Assembly: GCA_016786665.1 (NCBI GenBank)
Contig: JAEUVZ010000007.1
Span: 62,001 to 126,000 of the forward strand
DNA: 64,000 nt
Reading direction: 5' to 3'
Source of the DNA: Flavipsychrobacter sp.
GTDB lineage: Bacteria > Bacteroidota > Bacteroidia > Chitinophagales > Chitinophagaceae
Made by a program: the position numbers and the translations under genes
Part shown: positions 33,676 to 42,558 of the stretch, piece by piece
Layout of the letters: each line of letters begins with the position of its first letter
Position numbering within the stretch: the stretch's first letter is position 1
Notes under the pieces: generated by a model
Seen by the model: the letters and a program-made list of their open reading frames with translations, nothing else
The model's database searches: none
Told to the model about the DNA's origin: nothing

Positions 33676-35430
33676 ATGCGAAAAATTGAATTAAAACCTG
33701 AGTATGATGTTACCATCATAGGTGCAGGTATCGGCGGACTAACGGCCGCAGCACTGCTGAGCCGTTTTGGCTACTCGGTATGCGTACTGGAAAAGGAACC
33801 GCACGAAGGCGGCTACCTGGCCGGCTTCCGGCGGAAAGACTTCCGCTTTGACACGGCGATACACTGGCTGAACCAATGCGCCCCCGGCGGCATGGCAGAA
33901 AAAGTGTTCCGAATACTGGGCAGCGACCACCCCAAAGTGATTCCGCAACAACGTATCCGGCGCTACAAAGGCGAGACACACGACTACCTGCTGACCAATA
34001 ACCCGGATGAGCTTAAAGCTCAGCTGATAGCCGAATTTCCGGATGACAAAGACGGTATAGAGCGATTCTTTAAAGCCGCCAAACGGCTGGGATATTCGTT
34101 CGCTAACTTCGGGAACATCTTCCGGACGGAGGAGACGATGAACGTCTTTGAAAAGATGGCCAACAAAATAAAGCTGCTGAAGTTTGCCCTGCCCTTCATC
34201 CAGTTCATTGGCTACTCGGGCGAGAAAGGCATAAAGAAAGGGCTGAACAAATACTTTAAAGACGAACGGATACACAAAATATTCTGCTCGGACACGGAAC
34301 TGCTCTCGTGCCTGGTGCCCATAGGCTGGGCCTACTACGGCGACTATCAGTCTCCGCCCAAGGGAGGCGGCCAGGTGATAGGCGAATGGATGCGGCACGT
34401 GATAGAGTATTGCGGGAACGACCTGTTCTTTAAGTGCGACGTAAAGCAGGTGCTGGTAGACAATAACCAGGCGCGTGGCGTGGCCTTTGAACACCGGGGA
34501 CAACGCTATGAAGTAAAAAGCCGCTATGTAATAGCCGCCTGCGATGTGGAACTGCTGTATGAAAAATTGCTTCCGCCTGCGGTAATACCGGGCAAGCTGA
34601 AAGACAAACTGCGCGAGGCAGAACTGTACAGCTCTTCGGTAACAATATCGATAGCGCTGGACTGTCCTCCCGAGCAACTGGGCTTTGGCGAGGAACTGAT
34701 ACACCTGAGCAGCGAACTGGTGCCCCGCGATGAACAGTGCGGCGGCGACCCCACCAAAAGCGAAATATCTATACTGGCCCCCTCGTACCGCGACCGATCG
34801 CTGGCACCGGAAGGCCAGGGCACGCTGGTACTTTTTATGCCCGCCTATATGCACCTGAACAACAACTGGGAGGCGGGAATAGATGAACAAGGCAACTACG
34901 TGCGCGGAGACGAATACAAAAAACTGAAACACCACATAGCCGATGTAATCATAAAACGTGTGGAAGAACTGATAGCCCCGGGGCTGCGTGAGCACATACT
35001 CTTCTACGATGTGGCTACGCCGGTGACCCACTGGCGCTATACCGGGAATAAGAACGGCACCATGATGGGCGCAAAACCCGGCCGGGCCAATATGCAGAAC
35101 AAGATAGCCCACTACCAGACACCCGTAAAAAACCTGCTGCTGGGTGGCCACTGGGCAGAACTGGGCGGCGGCGTGCCTATAGCGGTAAAAGCCGGCGCCA
35201 ACGCCTGCCTGCTGATACTGCAAAAAGAAAAGAAAGACGCCTTTCAGCTACTGGCGGACTATATGGACGGAAAGACGGAAGGCGATGCCATACTGAACAG
35301 CCCCCTGTACCGGCCCTACGACAACTCGTGGGTGGCAGCGCCCACCCCGGCACAGAAGAAAGCGATGCGGATGGCCTCGGCTACGCCTACTGAAATGGAA
35401 GAAGAGGAGCAGGAAGAAGAGCAAGCCTAA
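33676..35430 (+). CDS. FAD-dependent oxidoreductase, carotenoid desaturase/retinol saturase type
   Basis: A 584-residue flavoprotein from the ATG at 33676; the longer frame overlaps ribE and is rejected. The Rossmann motif VTIIGAGIGGLTAAALLSRF (about 12-31) and EKEPHEGGYLAGFRRKDFRF mark the CrtI/phytoene-desaturase-like amine oxidase superfamily. The C-terminal FAD contact is LLLGGHWAELGGGVPIAVKA. RetSat-like enzymes and CrtI isomerases share this layout. No crt genes are adjacent, so the substrate is open. It ends in an acidic EEE-rich tail, followed by a bidirectional terminator. Confidence 0.85.
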   Translation: MRKIELKPEYDVTIIGAGIGGLTAAALLSRFGYSVCVLEKEPHEGGYLAGFRRKDFRFDTAIHWLNQCAPGGMAEKVFRILGSDHPKVIPQQRIRRYKGETHDYLLTNNPDELKAQLIAEFPDDKDGIERFFKAAKRLGYSFANFGNIFRTEETMNVFEKMANKIKLLKFALPFIQFIGYSGEKGIKKGLNKYFKDERIHKIFCSDTELLSCLVPIGWAYYGDYQSPPKGGGQVIGEWMRHVIEYCGNDLFFKCDVKQVLVDNNQARGVAFEHRGQRYEVKSRYVIAACDVELLYEKLLPPAVIPGKLKDKLREAELYSSSVTISIALDCPPEQLGFGEELIHLSSELVPRDEQCGGDPTKSEISILAPSYRDRSLAPEGQGTLVLFMPAYMHLNNNWEAGIDEQGNYVRGDEYKKLKHHIADVIIKRVEELIAPGLREHILFYDVATPVTHWRYTGNKNGTMMGAKPGRANMQNKIAHYQTPVKNLLLGGHWAELGGGVPIAVKAGANACLLILQKEKKDAFQLLADYMDGKTEGDAILNSPLYRPYDNSWVAAPTPAQKKAMRMASATPTEMEEEEQEEEQA

Positions 35431-35453
35431 CCGAAAGCGAGCGTAATACATAA

Positions 35454-35488
35454 CAGAAAAGTCCCACCGTAAGGGTGGGACTTTTCTG
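35454..35488. terminator. Bidirectional terminator
   Basis: CAGAAAAGTCCCACC (35454-35468) and GGTGGGACTTTTCTG (35474-35488) form a perfect 15-bp stem with A/T-rich arms between two convergent genes. Confidence 0.92.
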
Positions 35489-35505
35489 TTGCTATAAATA
35501 TCTTT

Positions 35506-36894
35506 CTATTTGCTGGCGGCACTGAGCTTGTACCACTTCTGCAAGGTGCCGCAGGTTTGGTATTGCGGATCTATCATCAGGTAGTAAGTAGGCATCTTCT
35601 CCTGTATCCACTGCTCCAGGCGAAGCATTTTTTTCTGGTTGAGCGCCTGTGTCTGTATCATGGCGTAGTCGTCTTTCAGGTTTACCTTGTGTGGCGCTAT
35701 TCGGGAGCGAACGTACACGATGCGGCAAGACTTCTCGCCCTTCTCGTTGGTAAACACCTGCGGCTGCGAGAAGGAACCTTCCTTCAGGCTATCGAGCATG
35801 AGTACCATACCGGGGTCCAGCTTATCAATTTCAATCTGTGTGTTTCCGTTGTTGGGGTCGGCAATCATACCACCGGAACGCTTGGAGTTCTCGTCAGTGG
35901 AATACTTACCTACGGCCAGTTGGAAAGTCGTTTGCCCGGACACGAGCTCAGAGCGCACACTATCGAGCTTATTGAGCGCCTTCTTGATGTCTACACTGGT
36001 AATAGCGGGGTGAATGAGGATGTGACGAATCTGCGCCTGGTCGCCCTGGCGCTTTACCATCTGTATAATGTGGTATCCATACTGGGTCTTTACCACCTGC
36101 GATATTTCGCCATCCTTCAGCTTGAACGCGGCTGTAGAGAATGCCGGGACGAGGTCGCCCCTGCCTACCACACCGAGGTCACCCTCGCTATCGCGGCTGC
36201 CGGGGTCGTTGCTGTAAATACCGGCCAGGGTACCGAAGCTTTCGCCACCCTCCACTATACGCTTGCGGATGTCTTCTATCTTTTGGCGGGCATCTTGATC
36301 CAGCTCTTCGTTCACGGGAGGGTCTATTACAATCTGTCCCAGCTCTACCGTGGCGGGAACGTAGGGAAGGCTATCGGCCGGTATGGAAGCAAAGAAATCC
36401 TTTACCTCGCCCGGGGTAATTTTCACATTTTGAATGAGCTGGCCCTGCATTTTCTGCGCCAGGAGCTGCTCGCGGTAAATCTCGCGGTATTCTTCCTTAA
36501 TCTGGTAAATGGTTTTGCCCAGTTCCTTTTCCATACGCTCTTTAGAGCCATAGGCCCGGATGTAGTAGCGAATGTTGTTATCCAGCTGGCCTTCCACATC
36601 CTCCTCGCTTACAAACACGCTATCGCGGTCCGCCTGCTCCAGGAGGAGCTTCGAAAGTACCATGCGCTCCAGCAACCCGCATCGGATGGTATCGTTAGCG
36701 GTATCCATATTGGGTTCGTCCAGCTTCATCTGCTCTACCTGCTTCTCCAGCTCTGAGTTGAGGATGATCCGATTTTTTCCTACAACGGCTATTATTTTAT
36801 CGGCCACCTCCTGCGCCTGCACGGAACCGGCAAACAACAGCGCAACGAGGAACAAAAAAGGACGGGTATATGCAAAATTTTTACTCAGGGACAT
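35506..36894 (-). CDS. SurA-like periplasmic peptidyl-prolyl isomerase
   Basis: A 462-residue exported chaperone for outer-membrane proteins. A signal peptide (FLVALLFAGSVQAQ) precedes the SurA-type N-domain (about 25-165, VADKIIAVVGKNRIILNSEL). Two parvulin domains follow: one at about 170-275 with GDLGVVGRGDLVPAFSTAAF and QVVKTQYGYHIIQMVKRQGD, and a second, degenerate one to about 385. The start has a -7 element (TACTTTTG) 30 bases upstream. An outer-membrane biogenesis role fits the family; the bam genes are not adjacent. Confidence 0.88.
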   Translation of the reverse strand: MSLSKNFAYTRPFLFLVALLFAGSVQAQEVADKIIAVVGKNRIILNSELEKQVEQMKLDEPNMDTANDTIRCGLLERMVLSKLLLEQADRDSVFVSEEDVEGQLDNNIRYYIRAYGSKERMEKELGKTIYQIKEEYREIYREQLLAQKMQGQLIQNVKITPGEVKDFFASIPADSLPYVPATVELGQIVIDPPVNEELDQDARQKIEDIRKRIVEGGESFGTLAGIYSNDPGSRDSEGDLGVVGRGDLVPAFSTAAFKLKDGEISQVVKTQYGYHIIQMVKRQGDQAQIRHILIHPAITSVDIKKALNKLDSVRSELVSGQTTFQLAVGKYSTDENSKRSGGMIADPNNGNTQIEIDKLDPGMVLMLDSLKEGSFSQPQVFTNEKGEKSCRIVYVRSRIAPHKVNLKDDYAMIQTQALNQKKMLRLEQWIQEKMPTYYLMIDPQYQTCGTLQKWYKLSAASK

Positions 36895-36923
36895 TGAATC
36901 TTATTAAAAACGGATGATGTGGG

Positions 36924-36931
36924 CAAAAGTA
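36924..36931 (-). promoter_or_regulatory. -7 element of the SurA-like gene
   Basis: The minus strand reads TACTTTTG, fitting TAnnTTTG, 30 bases before the ATG. A CTG rather than TTG lies near -33. Confidence 0.45.
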
Positions 36932-36969
36932 GTGTATTTAAAGGCTATATGACCAGCAGCCGGTTATTT

Positions 36970-38061
36970 TTAACGTTTGTTGTTCTTTTTCTGGTCGAAA
37001 AGTCCCTTCACTAATTTTTCGTTGTAAAAATCGGAAGAGGAAGGTTTGTACTTGTTTTGCTGCAACCATGAATTGAACGCAGGCATGGCCTTCTCGTGAA
37101 ACTTCTGCCAGGCTTCAAACTCGGCAGGATTATCCGCTTTGGCGAACAGCCACTGATTGTATGCATCAAAATACCCTTCGCGGAGCATCCTGTCGTGAAA
37201 AGAAAACAGGCTATGCGGATAACGGGCTGCGTTGTTGGCCATCCAGTCCATAATAAAGCGGGTGCGCAGCATAATAAGGTTTTCTGTATTAACGCCATCG
37301 CTCACCACCGGGGATAGCCTGGTAAGCGTGGCCGTAGCCGCCGCCTCAAAAGAAGTAATGGTCTCTACCCGGGCGTTCTTACTATACCGGGGCAAATCTC
37401 CTGAAGGAACAGTGTAGAATATCTTTTTGTAAGCGGCCAGCAGCATAGCACGGGTTTCCTGGGAGCGGGGAGTGAACTGCTCCAGGTTTACGAACACTTC
37501 GCCGTAAAGGATGGCCCACAGGGGCTTATCAGTATTCATATACATGCGTGCCGCCTCGTAGTAGTTCAGGTGATAGGCGGGGTCGCGCTGCATTCCATTG
37601 AGCCAGGCGGTGAGCGCCTGTTCGGGCTCGTCCTGCTCTTCGTACATTACCCCCAGCTGGTGGTGCAATATGCCCGACTGCGGGTAGGCGACCAGCCCCT
37701 TCTGCAAGGTAGCCCTGGCCTTCTTTTTATCGCCGTTACCACCCTCTATGGAAGCCATCACCTGGTAGGTCTGCTCATCGGCCTCGCCGCTCTTCAGTAT
37801 TGGCTCCAGAATTTCTTCGGCCTGCTGGCTGTTCCCGGAAAGATAATAGGCGCGCCCTAAGTCGCGGTGCAGCACCATCTGCCCCGGGGCCAACTGTATG
37901 GCCTGCCGGTAAGTGACGATGGCCTGCTGCAGTTTGCCGTTGGTGAGGTAGCCACGGGCGGTATTATACATCTGCTCCACCTCCGGCGAAGGCCATCCCG
38001 ACTGGGCGACGGCCATGGAGGGCAGGCAGAAAGCTATCCATATGTACAGTAATAAACGCAT
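36970..38061 (-). CDS. Secreted TPR protein
   Basis: A 363-residue protein from the ATG at 38061, which starts the signal peptide MRLLLYIWIAFCLPSMAVAQ. Three to four TPR units follow in the first half (ARGYLTNGKLQQAIVTYRQA, LGRAYYLSGNSQQAEEIL, LQKGLVAYPQSGILHHQLGV). The second half has no recognised domain but is also helical. A scaffold in the periplasm is likely. It shares a strand with the SurA-like gene downstream, 75 bases apart. I do not recognise a named family. Confidence 0.7.
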   Translation of the reverse strand: MRLLLYIWIAFCLPSMAVAQSGWPSPEVEQMYNTARGYLTNGKLQQAIVTYRQAIQLAPGQMVLHRDLGRAYYLSGNSQQAEEILEPILKSGEADEQTYQVMASIEGGNGDKKKARATLQKGLVAYPQSGILHHQLGVMYEEQDEPEQALTAWLNGMQRDPAYHLNYYEAARMYMNTDKPLWAILYGEVFVNLEQFTPRSQETRAMLLAAYKKIFYTVPSGDLPRYSKNARVETITSFEAAATATLTRLSPVVSDGVNTENLIMLRTRFIMDWMANNAARYPHSLFSFHDRMLREGYFDAYNQWLFAKADNPAEFEAWQKFHEKAMPAFNSWLQQNKYKPSSSDFYNEKLVKGLFDQKKNNKR

Positions 38062-38209
38062 AAAGAGGCTGTAAAATAGCGCAAAAGTCCGGATAAACGG
38101 GAAAAGAGGCTCCGTGGAGGGGAGCATAAAGTTTGGATATATCTGTTTAACACAATCTTATCCGTGATAAACGGGGCAATAAGCGTTTTTTAATGTTAAT
38201 TTGCAGGAG

Positions 38210-38530
38210 ATGAAAAAACTGGTTGCGTACATCTTCCTCTTTATCTTCTCTTTCCAGGTGCTGCCTGTGAAAGAGCTGGGTAAGATGCTATTCAAAAACC
38301 AGTTGACCGAAGAAATAAAAGAAGCGGACTACTCCAGCAGCGATAAAGGAGAAGACCTGAAGCTGAAAAAAGAGGGCGACCCACTAATGAGTGAAGAATG
38401 GGAGCAAGCCTGCACCGCCCGCATACAATACTTATCTCACTTTTTACAGATCGTTATTCACGAAGCCGAACGGCTCCCCCACCAGCATGTGGGCGAAATC
38501 TTTACCCCGCCGCCGAACTATTGCGCCTAA
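38210..38530 (+). CDS. Small exported protein upstream of the SulP transporter
   Basis: A 106-residue protein from the ATG at 38210. An N-terminal signal or membrane segment (MKKLVAYIFLFIFSFQVLPV) precedes a lysine/glutamate-rich helix and the short C-terminal HEAERLPHQHVGEIFTPPPN with three histidines and a terminal PPPNYCA. I do not recognise a family. It is 101 bases upstream of a SulP bicarbonate/sulfate transporter and a carbonic anhydrase. A role in metal or bicarbonate handling can only be guessed. Confidence 0.6.
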   Translation: MKKLVAYIFLFIFSFQVLPVKELGKMLFKNQLTEEIKEADYSSSDKGEDLKLKKEGDPLMSEEWEQACTARIQYLSHFLQIVIHEAERLPHQHVGEIFTPPPNYCA

Positions 38531-38631
38531 CACGCAATCGAATTCAACATTTTTTCACCTAGCATAACAGACAACCTACTGACTGGTTTGCCATAATGGC
38601 AAACACAGGCGTAGCGTAATGAATTCAGCAT

Positions 38632-40290
38632 ATGAATCAAAATAAATCAATATTCGGATATATAAAACGGGACGCATTAGCGGGGCTTATCGTATTCCTG
38701 ATAGCCCTTCCCTTGTGTCTTGGTATAGCGCAGGCATCGGGCGCGCCCTTGTTTTCGGGCGTAGTAGCAGGAATAGTAGGCGGTATAGTAATAGGAGCGC
38801 TGAGCGGCTCCGCACTGAGCGTAGTAGGGCCCGCCGCGGGGCTTACCGCAATAGTGCTGGCGGCCATCAGCGACCTGAAAGCATTTGACATCTTTCTATG
38901 CGCCGTAATAGTAGCGGGCGCGCTTCAAATGCTCTTTGGCTTTCTGAAAGCAGGGTCTTTTTCCAACTACATACCCTCCAGCGTGATAGAGGGTATGCTG
39001 GCGGGCATAGGGCTTACCATCATCATTAAACAAATACCCGACGCAGTGGGTTTTGACCAGGCCAAAAAAGCCATTATGAGCGACTCGGACGACGGTTTCT
39101 CCATGGATACGATTAACCTGGCACTGAGCCACGTGGAATGGGGCGCGGCCCTGATATCGATACTGGGGCTGGTACTACTGGTACTGTGGCAGACCAAATG
39201 GTTCCGCAAGCTATCGCTGGTGCCCAGCGGGCTGGTAGTGGTAGTGGTAGGCGTTATCATTAACGCCGTCCTTATCTCGAATGGCTCGGTACACGCCCTG
39301 GAAGACACCCACCTGGTGAGCCTGCCGGTAGCATCATCGTTCCAGGAGTTCATCGGGCACTTTACGCTGCCCAACTGGGAGGGCTTTAAACAGGCCAAAG
39401 TTTGGGAAATAGGAGCCATAATAGCCGTAGTAGCCTCGATAGAAACATTGCTGTGTATAGAGGCTACCGACAAGCTGGACCCGATGAAACGGTACACCCC
39501 CACCAACCGGGAACTGAAAGCACAGGGTATAGGCAATATGGTGAGCGGACTGATAGGCGGACTGCCGGTGACATCGGTTATCGTGCGGTCCTCGGCTAAC
39601 ATTAATGCCGGTGCTCGTACAAAGATGTCGACGATAATACATGGTATGCTGCTGCTGGTATGCGCAGCCTCTATACCGTGGCTGCTGAACCTGATACCCA
39701 AAGCCGCCCTGGCCGCCATACTGATATACACCGGCTACCGCCTGTGCAACCCCAAATCGATAAAGCACATGTGGGACGGCGGCTGGACCCAGTTTGTACC
39801 CTATGTAGCTACCGCCCTGGCCGTGGTGGGACTTGACCTGCTGAAAGGCGTAGGTATCGGTTTGCTCATCAGCATCTTCTACATACTGCGGCAAAACATG
39901 CGGATACCTTTCTACTACATACGCAATACGTACAAAGCCGGCGACCTGGTGAAACTAACCCTGGCACAGGAAGTATCGTTCCTGAACAAAGCGAGCATAA
40001 AAGAAACACTGGACAACATACCCGCTAACAGCAGCCTGATAATAGACGCCTCGCTTACCGAATACATTGACTTTGACGTGCTGGATATCATTAAAGAATT
40101 CCACAGCATAAAGGCACAGGAAAAGAACATTACCGTATCGCTGGTGGGCTTTAAAGAAGAATACAAGGTGCCTAAATCGGCTTCGGAACGCGAAGTGGTA
40201 CACGCCCTTGTAGATGAGAATGAAAGCCCGCGGCGCTCCTCCGGCACCTATACAGACCTGCTGGAACAACTTAAAAATGATAAAAATTAA
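38632..40290 (+). CDS. SulP-family anion transporter (bicarbonate-type context)
   Basis: Inner-membrane SLC26/SulP transporter of 552 residues with about 12 membrane segments and a C-terminal STAS domain (about 435-540). The N-terminal DALAGLIVFLIALPLCLGIA and the SulP motif GGLPVTSVIVRSSANINAGA are clear. The STAS part lacks the usual phosphorylatable Ser, reading SLIIDASLTEYIDFDVLDII. It is 37 bases upstream of a beta-carbonic anhydrase gene, an arrangement that in other bacteria marks bicarbonate rather than sulfate uptake. The pair would supply bicarbonate for carboxylases. Confidence 0.92.
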   Translation: MNQNKSIFGYIKRDALAGLIVFLIALPLCLGIAQASGAPLFSGVVAGIVGGIVIGALSGSALSVVGPAAGLTAIVLAAISDLKAFDIFLCAVIVAGALQMLFGFLKAGSFSNYIPSSVIEGMLAGIGLTIIIKQIPDAVGFDQAKKAIMSDSDDGFSMDTINLALSHVEWGAALISILGLVLLVLWQTKWFRKLSLVPSGLVVVVVGVIINAVLISNGSVHALEDTHLVSLPVASSFQEFIGHFTLPNWEGFKQAKVWEIGAIIAVVASIETLLCIEATDKLDPMKRYTPTNRELKAQGIGNMVSGLIGGLPVTSVIVRSSANINAGARTKMSTIIHGMLLLVCAASIPWLLNLIPKAALAAILIYTGYRLCNPKSIKHMWDGGWTQFVPYVATALAVVGLDLLKGVGIGLLISIFYILRQNMRIPFYYIRNTYKAGDLVKLTLAQEVSFLNKASIKETLDNIPANSSLIIDASLTEYIDFDVLDIIKEFHSIKAQEKNITVSLVGFKEEYKVPKSASEREVVHALVDENESPRRSSGTYTDLLEQLKNDKN

Positions 40291-40327
40291 CCACTACTAA
40301 CAGAAACTATTTAAAAACGGAAATAAG

Positions 40328-40999
40328 ATGAAAGAGCACAAAGGACTAACCAAAGCAGGACTGACACCGGAACAGGCACTGGACCTACTGAAAGAAGGCA
40401 ACCACCGCTTTCTGAACAACCTGAGCCGCAACCGGAACCACCTGGAAATAGTGAACGAAACCAAAGACGGCCAATGGCCCTTTGCGGCGATACTGAGCTG
40501 CATGGACTCGCGCACCTCGGCCGAACTGATATTTGACCAGGGCCTGGGCGATATATTCAGCATACGGATAGCGGGCAACATCTCCAATGGCGAAATACTG
40601 GGCAGCCTGGAGTATGCCACCGCCGTTGCTGGCTCTAAGCTGATACTGGTACTGGGCCACACCGGCTGCGGCGCGATAAAGGGCGCGTGCGACGATGTGA
40701 AATTCGGTAACCTGACCCAACTACTGGAAAAAATAAAACCCAGCGTGGAGCAAGAGACCAGCTTTAAAGAAGACCGCACGAGCAAGAACAACGACTTTGT
40801 AAACGCCGTAGCCGACATAAACGTAAAAAATACAGTGAAAGACATACTGCGCAACAGCGAAGCCATACGCGACCTGATAGAAAAGGGAGAAATAGGCATC
40901 GCCTCGGCTATGTATGACGTTGCTACCGGGACAGTAACCTTTCATGATGAAGAGGCTATTATCTTCCGCAAAGACGCGCAGCAGAAAGTGGCCGTGTAG
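40328..40999 (+). CDS. Beta-class carbonic anhydrase
   Basis: Zinc enzyme of 223 residues interconverting CO2 and bicarbonate. The Zn ligands are C58 (in CMDSR), H111 and C114 (in HTGCGA), with the catalytic dyad D60-R62. Residues AGNISNGEILGSLEYA form the conserved core helix. There is no signal peptide, so it acts in the cytoplasm. It directly follows the SulP gene. A GC-rich hairpin at 41033-41056 ends the unit. Confidence 0.95.
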   Translation: MKEHKGLTKAGLTPEQALDLLKEGNHRFLNNLSRNRNHLEIVNETKDGQWPFAAILSCMDSRTSAELIFDQGLGDIFSIRIAGNISNGEILGSLEYATAVAGSKLILVLGHTGCGAIKGACDDVKFGNLTQLLEKIKPSVEQETSFKEDRTSKNNDFVNAVADINVKNTVKDILRNSEAIRDLIEKGEIGIASAMYDVATGTVTFHDEEAIIFRKDAQQKVAV

Positions 41000-41032
41000 C
41001 CTACCAGCGACATTGTACTATAACTATGAACG

Positions 41033-41056
41033 AGGGGCTGCCGGCAGGCGGCCCCT
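41033..41056 (+). terminator. Hairpin after the carbonic anhydrase gene
   Basis: AGGGGCTGCC (41033-41042) pairs with GGCGGCCCCT (41047-41056), with one G-U pair and a 4-base loop. Only a short T-run follows. Confidence 0.55.
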
Positions 41057-41111
41057 TACTGTTACGGCACAGTTTATGTAACTTTCGGGAAAAGAAAACA
41101 GGAGCAGCGGT

Positions 41112-42086
41112 ATGATACGTAAAATAGGAGTAATGACCTCGGGCGGAGACAGCCCCGGAATGAACGCGGCCGTGCGGGCCGTAGTGCGCACAGCTATATA
41201 CTTCGGGATGGAAGTGTACGGCATACGCAGGGGATACCAGGGAATGATAGAAGGGGATATATACCCGATGCAGGCCAAAGATGTATCGAACATCATACAA
41301 CGCGGGGGCACCATACTGAAGACGGCGCGCAGCAAAGAATTTATGACCGACGAAGGAATAGCGAAGGCCTACCGCCAACTACAGGAGCATGGCATAGAAG
41401 CCCTGGTACTGATAGGAGGCGATGGCACGTTCCGGGGGGCGGTGAAGTTTTTTGAAACCTACACCATACCCGCGATAGGGCTGCCGGGAACCATAGATAA
41501 AGACCTGGCCGGAACCGACTATACCATAGGCTTTGATACTGCGGTAAATACCGCAGTAGAGGCAATAGATAAAATACGGGACACGGCAGAGTCTCACGAC
41601 CGCCTGTTTATAGTAGAGGTAATGGGCCGGGACGCCGGGTATATAGCGCTGAACAGCGGCATAGCCTGCGGGGCGGAAGACATACTGCTGCCGGAGACCT
41701 ATACCGACATAGATGAAGTGCTGGAGCGAATAGACATGGACGAACGCCGGAAGAAAACGGTACACATACTGGTAGTAGCCGAAGGGGATGACTTTGGCGG
41801 CGCAGACGACCTGATGAAAAAAGTAAAAGAACGCTTTCCCGGCATGGATACCCGGGCGGCGATACTGGGACATATACAGCGGGGGGGCACCCCTACCTAT
41901 GCAGACCGGGTGCTGGCCAGCCGGCTGGGATACGCCTCTGTACTGGCGCTGAAAGAAGGCAGAACACAGGTGATGGCCGGCATAGTGAACGGCGAGGTAA
42001 CCTACACCCCTTTTAGCCAGGCGGTGAAAGAAAACAGCACCATCAGTAAAGATATGCTGGATATGATACGGGTACTGGCGGTGTAA
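41112..42086 (+). CDS. pfkA: ATP-dependent 6-phosphofructokinase
   Basis: Glycolytic kinase of 324 residues, the normal size for bacterial PfkA. GVMTSGGDSPGMNAAVRAVV is the N-terminal ATP loop, GGDGTFRGA and PGTIDKDL supply the catalytic site, MGRDAGYIAL binds substrate and LGHIQRGGTPT closes the active site. The gene is a striking example of ATA preference: of the first 16 isoleucine codons, 15 are ATA. It lies between the carbonic anhydrase and a small HTH-like gene, and the opposing enzyme fbp is in the same window. Confidence 0.96.
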   Translation: MIRKIGVMTSGGDSPGMNAAVRAVVRTAIYFGMEVYGIRRGYQGMIEGDIYPMQAKDVSNIIQRGGTILKTARSKEFMTDEGIAKAYRQLQEHGIEALVLIGGDGTFRGAVKFFETYTIPAIGLPGTIDKDLAGTDYTIGFDTAVNTAVEAIDKIRDTAESHDRLFIVEVMGRDAGYIALNSGIACGAEDILLPETYTDIDEVLERIDMDERRKKTVHILVVAEGDDFGGADDLMKKVKERFPGMDTRAAILGHIQRGGTPTYADRVLASRLGYASVLALKEGRTQVMAGIVNGEVTYTPFSQAVKENSTISKDMLDMIRVLAV

Positions 42087-42137
42087 GCGCCGGATAATAC
42101 CGGTTGGTTTACTAATTTTGTGCTGCGATAGTATTAT

Positions 42138-42542
42138 ATGAACATAAACGAAGTTCCGCAGGACCCGAAAAACTTTAAGGGCGCCGAGAAAATGAAAAAA
42201 CTGATGTATGCCACCGACAAGGATGGCAAATACACCGGCGTAACTTCCAGCGGATGGGAAGCAGAGAACGAAGCAACCCGTCAAGCATGGGAAGATGCGG
42301 ACGAAACCCTGGCCCAAACAGAAGCACAGGTTCGCCAGGGCAGCCTGAGCCCCATAGCCTACTACATGCAAAAGAACCTGATGGAACTATCGCTGCTGGC
42401 CAAGTATGTAGGCAAATGGCAATGGCAGGTGAAGCGCCACATGCGGCCTTCCGTATTCCGGAAGATGGATGCGGCGCTGCTGCAGAAATACGCCGAAGTA
42501 TTCAACATAACCACAGAAGAACTGAGCAACTTCGGTAAATAG
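42138..42542 (+). CDS. Small HTH-like protein upstream of the BtrH/DUF4872 gene
   Basis: A 134-residue cytoplasmic protein. The N-terminal half is charged and variable. The C-terminal 60 residues (NLMELSLLAKYVGKWQWQVK, then KYAEVFNITTEELSNF) have the helix spacing of an XRE/Cro-type DNA-binding domain, though the match is by pattern only. It sits 16 bases upstream of the BtrH-N/DUF4872 gene, and the two are probably co-transcribed. If DNA-binding, it would be a local regulator. Confidence 0.55.
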   Translation: MNINEVPQDPKNFKGAEKMKKLMYATDKDGKYTGVTSSGWEAENEATRQAWEDADETLAQTEAQVRQGSLSPIAYYMQKNLMELSLLAKYVGKWQWQVKRHMRPSVFRKMDAALLQKYAEVFNITTEELSNFGK

Positions 42543-42558
42543 TCGCAGTACCATATAC

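Noticed and set aside
33739-35223. 494-codon open frame opposite the FAD oxidoreductase gene
   Set aside because: The sense frame carries Rossmann and CrtI motifs; the antisense protein has low-complexity residues and no domain. It is a codon-bias shadow.
36970-38061. TPR protein start at 38127
   Set aside because: The extra 22 residues are not signal-like and the ATG at 38061 begins a regular signal peptide.
41379-42371. 330-codon minus-strand frame over pfkA
   Set aside because: A shadow of pfkA, with no recognisable motif and spanning two plus-strand genes.
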